From NCBI GenBank assembly GCA_013398955.1, contig VWPU01006301.1:1-64000 (forward strand): DNA of 64,000 nucleotides, given 5' to 3'. Every line of letters starts with the position of its first letter. The stretch's first letter is position 1. The position numbers were made by a program, and so were the translations under genes. The stretch comes from Callaeas wilsoni. Taxonomy: Eukaryota; Chordata; Aves; Passeriformes; Callaeidae. Positions 60,131-64,000 of this stretch are shown one piece after another. The notes beneath the pieces are model-generated. The model did no database searches. It saw only the letters and a program-made list of their open reading frames with translations, and was not told the DNA's origin.

Positions 60131-63100
60131 GACAGCACACACCCCAAGTCTGTAATTCTTCCCTCCCCAGCTTAGTTCCTCTCACGTAATTCATGGCTGA
60201 ATCTCCACTGCTGAGTTTAACAAGTACTCAATGAAAAAGGCCATTCTTCAAATAAACATTCAGGAAAACATTAATAAAGTAATAAAATGTCCAGCAAGTC
60301 AGAAGCCCAAGTTTTGCAGTGTGTCAGGAAAGCAAATTTTATTTGGAGCTTGGGAAGGGAAATTACAAAACAATTCCATTAGTTGGTAGAAACCCAAGCA
60401 ATGGTTTTACACCCAAATTTTTGATGCCCAAATTCAGAATTGCAAATTACACTAGAGTGTCCAGCATTGCTGGCTGGGCTGATGTAGGCAATAAAGGAGG
60501 AAAATGGAGTTTAAAAAGCCAACTTGTCCACAAACCTTAACAACCCTTATTCTTATTTTACTCATCCACATGAGCAACATAGTTGAGGAGAGTATTTCAA
60601 CAATCTGTGTAATTTTATCTTTCCTGTGTTCTTTGGATATTATGTGTCATCCCCTGTTTGCACAATAGCCAAGTGCCTGATCCTGCTTTCTTTGCCAGCC
60701 ATACAGAGCACAAACCAGAGAGCACAGCTCATAAATCATGTGCCACTGAATACTGAATCACGGTAAAACACCCACTTGGTAGGGGCTGCAGGACTTCCAT
60801 GGGGCAGGGGGCAGCTGAAGTATCCCCTGAATACATGGGGATAGGCACAGGCCCAGCTGTCCTCAGCAGTAAGTGTCCCCTGGTGAGGTGCCTTGGCCAA
60901 GCTGTTCCCAGTCTGCTCCTTCTCCTTGGCCAATTCCAGGCCCATCTCTATTCCCATGCCACGTACGTGAATTGGACAGTCCAACTTTTGCACCACGTCC
61001 TTGTAATCCAGTCTGTAAAAATTCTGAGCGAGGGAAAAAAAGTCCACAAAACATTCAGACTTCTGCGGGTAACAATTTTTGCTTTCAGTGACATGAAGGT
61101 TTCTTTCAAATCTTCTCTACGTGTACATCTAAGGGAAAGCAACCAGTCAGCAAACAGCCCAGTTGTGCTCAGTAAGGCACTGCAGAAACATCCTTCTGAA
61201 GACATAACATGGCCCTGAATGCACCACAGCTGCTCATAACACCCAGAGCCAGCCAGGCTGCTCATACAAGGACTCCTCAATCCAGGCAAACTGAGCCAAA
61301 TCAGTTTAAACACCAGATCTTTACAACCTTGCCACTTTCAATCCCTTCCTTATGCAATGCAGGATGCAGCACCTGCATAGACATTGTGCCACAGCTGAAA
61401 AGAACCATGCAAAATGCAGCTAAAAAAACCCATATGCAAGGATCATCAGAAACGGGCTCAGCAAGCAGCCCGCACCCCTTCTGAGCTCTGTGCAGCAATG
61501 CATCCCCGGATGTGGGTGGGGTGGGGAGCATTGCTTGTGCTTTGGGGAAGAGCGAGCTTGGAGTGACTCAGTGTTGTTTTTGGCGCTCTGTTTTTAGAGA
61601 CATGGGGAGGAGAAGCTAACAACGTCCCCAGTGAGCTGAGAAAGAACCTACAGTGGAAACTTTCTCATTGCCTGATCTCTATTGTCCTGAGTAGTGCTGA
61701 AATACATGAAAGGTCTCTTAGAAAGATCCCAGATGATACTGGATGATAGGGGAACAAGAATGATAAAAACCTGGATGCATAGGAACAAAATCATGTGGCA
61801 GTGCCTCTTTCTTCACAGAAACATTTATCAAGCAACAAGCTACACCACTCTCCTGCACGTGCTGGGCCATCTGTGCATAGGCAGCCTTCTACTTGTGCAC
61901 CCAAGCAATGACCTCAAGAGAGCAAGGCAACTGCCCCAGTATACCCTGGTAATAACTATTCCTTCTATTCCACCTCGCTCCTCTCCAGACCCTGGCTTAA
62001 GTAATACAGGGAAGTTTTAAAGACAGAAATGCAAGTGCTGAGTAGTGCCTGGATATGCACACACCCCACCATGCTGCTGGGAATAGAGCTCACTTGACCC
62101 AAGTTTTCTAATGCCCTTCTCAAACTGCTCTAAACCATACAGATGAAAATTAAAACCAACACACTAGAAGATTAAAAAAGTGAAATTCTCAGCTAATGAA
62201 GCCCAGTTGAAACCTGGGGAGTTATGCAACAGCCCAAAATTGAATATAAATATTATCTTCACATATGAAGGCAATATTATGCTCCTAGTAATCTTTGGTA
62301 GTATCCATAAAACAGAAAAATCTGCATTTGTGATTCCTTTTCTCCTCATCCCTGAGGTTCAGAAGAGTTTGGATCTGTGGGCTTGGTTCAGTTGTGAACT
62401 CAGATTAAGAAAGGACTAACATTATCTCACTGGCTGCCCACAGAGGTAAGATAGGGATGTGTAGACTATCCAGAGAAGGTTAATCTCCATTGGTAAGGGA
62501 GTTAGACTGAGGCAAAGGAATGACTCTACCAGGAAAAGCTGCTGTCGAAATGGTTGGGACTCTGAGGATTTTTAAATCTTTTTTTAGGTTTATTACTTAT
62601 TTTCAGAGGCTGAATCAAGCTCTGCTCTGCACCCATCTGTCGGTTAGACAAGGGACTCATTTGGAGCTCTGATGGCTTTGATTACTGGAACACAGACCTT
62701 CCCTCTGCTGAGGAAGGCTTCAAAACAAAAAGTCAGTTGCCTCAGGACACACAAAGACACGCACACTTCATCCAATAGATTTCAGGACCAACATTTGGAG
62801 TCTTGGAGCCCAGCTCCTGCTGGACACTCAAGAACAAGAAAAATCTCCAGGAACCTCTTCTAAGTTAATGGCATAGCTAAGAGGACAGGCACAAGAGCAA
62901 CCTCTGGCCCTATCTGGGCCTTCCCCAAAACATAACCATCTGTGGAGAAGAACCACAGCACACTGATGGTCTGGCCTTTGTGGTAGCTCCAGAAAGAGCC
63001 ACACTGCCTAAAGACCCCTTGGAGCTCCCTTAGCATACAGCAATCAAACTCATCTGGGCACAGTTTTTGTCTGACTGACCTCCCTTGCATGGCACGGTTT

Positions 63101-63239
63101 CTCTCTTAGTAAACGCACCCGCTCCACCAGCTGTCTTAGCTTCTCTCCTAAATCCTCTCATAGTCCAGGCCTACCAGAAAACTTGCAATGCACTAAATGC
63201 CATTGAACTTATCAGGATATCATGTGGCAGAAACTGCAT
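60131..63239. other. Noncoding stretch, no gene recognised
   Basis: The frames at 60799-61218 (plus, 139 codons) and 60948-61313 (minus, 121 codons) overlap on opposite strands, and neither has a recognisable domain. The phrase GGGTGGGGTGGGG at 61514-61527 is G-rich, and TGACTCAG at about 61565-61572 matches an AP-1/MAF-type site. Neither is enough for a regulatory call. Confidence 0.55.
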
Positions 63240-63350
63240 GGAAGGTCACCAGCATAGTCAAGACACAGGGAGAGGCCTTACTGAGTTAAGAACTGTCCAG
63301 CTGATGCGCCAGGAAGTTGTACGCTCTATCCATTGGACACCTGGAAAGTC
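63240..63350 (-). repeat. Possible MIR-like or tRNA-derived SINE relic
   Basis: AAGGTCACCAGCATAGTCAA and then GTACGCTCTATCCATTGGAC recall the antisense order 'aaggtcacacagc...agtc' and 'gcgctctatccactagac' of MIR-type SINEs. The middle part does not align by eye, so confidence is low. Confidence 0.3.
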
Positions 63351-64000
63351 AGTCTCATGCTGACCTATCTGTTTGGTGGACTTGCCCACAGAACTTCAAG
63401 ACCTAAATTCCAGCTTAGCAGAGCCCAGATCTCCATCTATGACCCACCTAAATTTTGATGGGAGTTTTGGAAATCGAAGAAAAAAAACCCCTTGATTTTC
63501 TTCCAAAACCCCAGCAGGTTGCATACCATTAACACAGATATCTGTCACAAGCTGCTGGGGGTTTACATTTGGATATTCTTCACCTTATGTAAGGAGACCA
63601 CATCTACAACACATGAAGTCACTGAACCAAGGTCATTTGTTTCCCCAAAAGCAAGTTAGTCAAACTGAGGTGAAAATGTTGTTATGGTGGATCACAGTTA
63701 AATGAAAACTGTATTTTAACCACAGTCTACCAATTATAAGTGAGAGAACTGCAGTTTTTAGAGTGCAGGTAAGACCTTTCTAACTCTAGAAATCAAAACA
63801 TAATACACCAAAGTACCACCAGTCTTTTGTTTCCTTGTCTCCCTAGTAATACCATCATATTTTCATACCTCTACTCTGCACTGCAAAAATCTGCTTTAAG
63901 ACAGATGGTTTTTCCAGGCACTAGATAGCCACATCTCAGATAACCCCCAGGAAAGAGATGACAGAGGGAAGGATGGACCAGAGGAACTTGGCTCCTGGAA
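63351..64000. other. Noncoding stretch to the window end
   Basis: No gene or repeat is recognised. A 43-nt segment at 63726-63768 lies between a TATTTTAACCACAG acceptor and a GCAG/GTAAGA donor and is open in one frame; I regard it as a chance candidate only. Confidence 0.5.

Overview
The window looks like an ordinary stretch of bird nuclear DNA, most likely from a passerine. That reading rests on a 5'-truncated CR1 LINE with the usual bird 3' end (46905-47510), a second CR1 scrap (5471-5560), and three solo retroviral LTRs of types I recognise from songbird genomes (12760-13319, 21205-21840, 23555-24108). There are also several old MIR-like and CR1-like relics shared by amniotes. Nothing prokaryotic, viral or plasmid-like is present. 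Base composition is moderate and stop codons are frequent on both strands. The longest open frames are about 160 codons, and none has a domain or family signature I recognise. I therefore call no protein-coding gene with confidence, and no tRNA, rRNA or CRISPR array.

Layout. Bases 1 to about 360 are the edge of a CpG island, with about 32 CpGs in the first 224 bases by hand count. A splice-donor hexamer sits at 4-9, so the window may begin just after the first exon of a plus-strand gene and then run into its first intron; this is inference. From 0.36 to 12.7 kb the sequence is unannotatable noncoding DNA with a CR1 scrap and a MIR relic. From 12.7 to 24.1 kb lie the three solo LTRs. Two are bounded by TG...CA with 5-bp target-site duplications that can be read directly. 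From 24 to 46 kb is AT-moderate noncoding DNA, interrupted by a GC/CpG-rich patch (26.3-26.76 kb), a weaker one (39.4-39.9 kb), a 15-bp minisatellite (35.0 kb), MIR-like relics and a single undetermined base (37590). At 46.8-47.5 kb an AT-rich low-complexity tract abuts the CR1 element. The remainder to 64 kb is noncoding, with small simple repeats.

No set of genes working together can be described here. The best reading is a long intron or an intergenic region near a CpG-island promoter. Several short segments are flanked by good splice acceptor and donor motifs and stay open in a frame. I list the better ones as weak exon candidates, because such combinations also arise by chance every few kilobases. 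I found no evidence of a new biological system; the cleanest observations are the LTR insertion structures.
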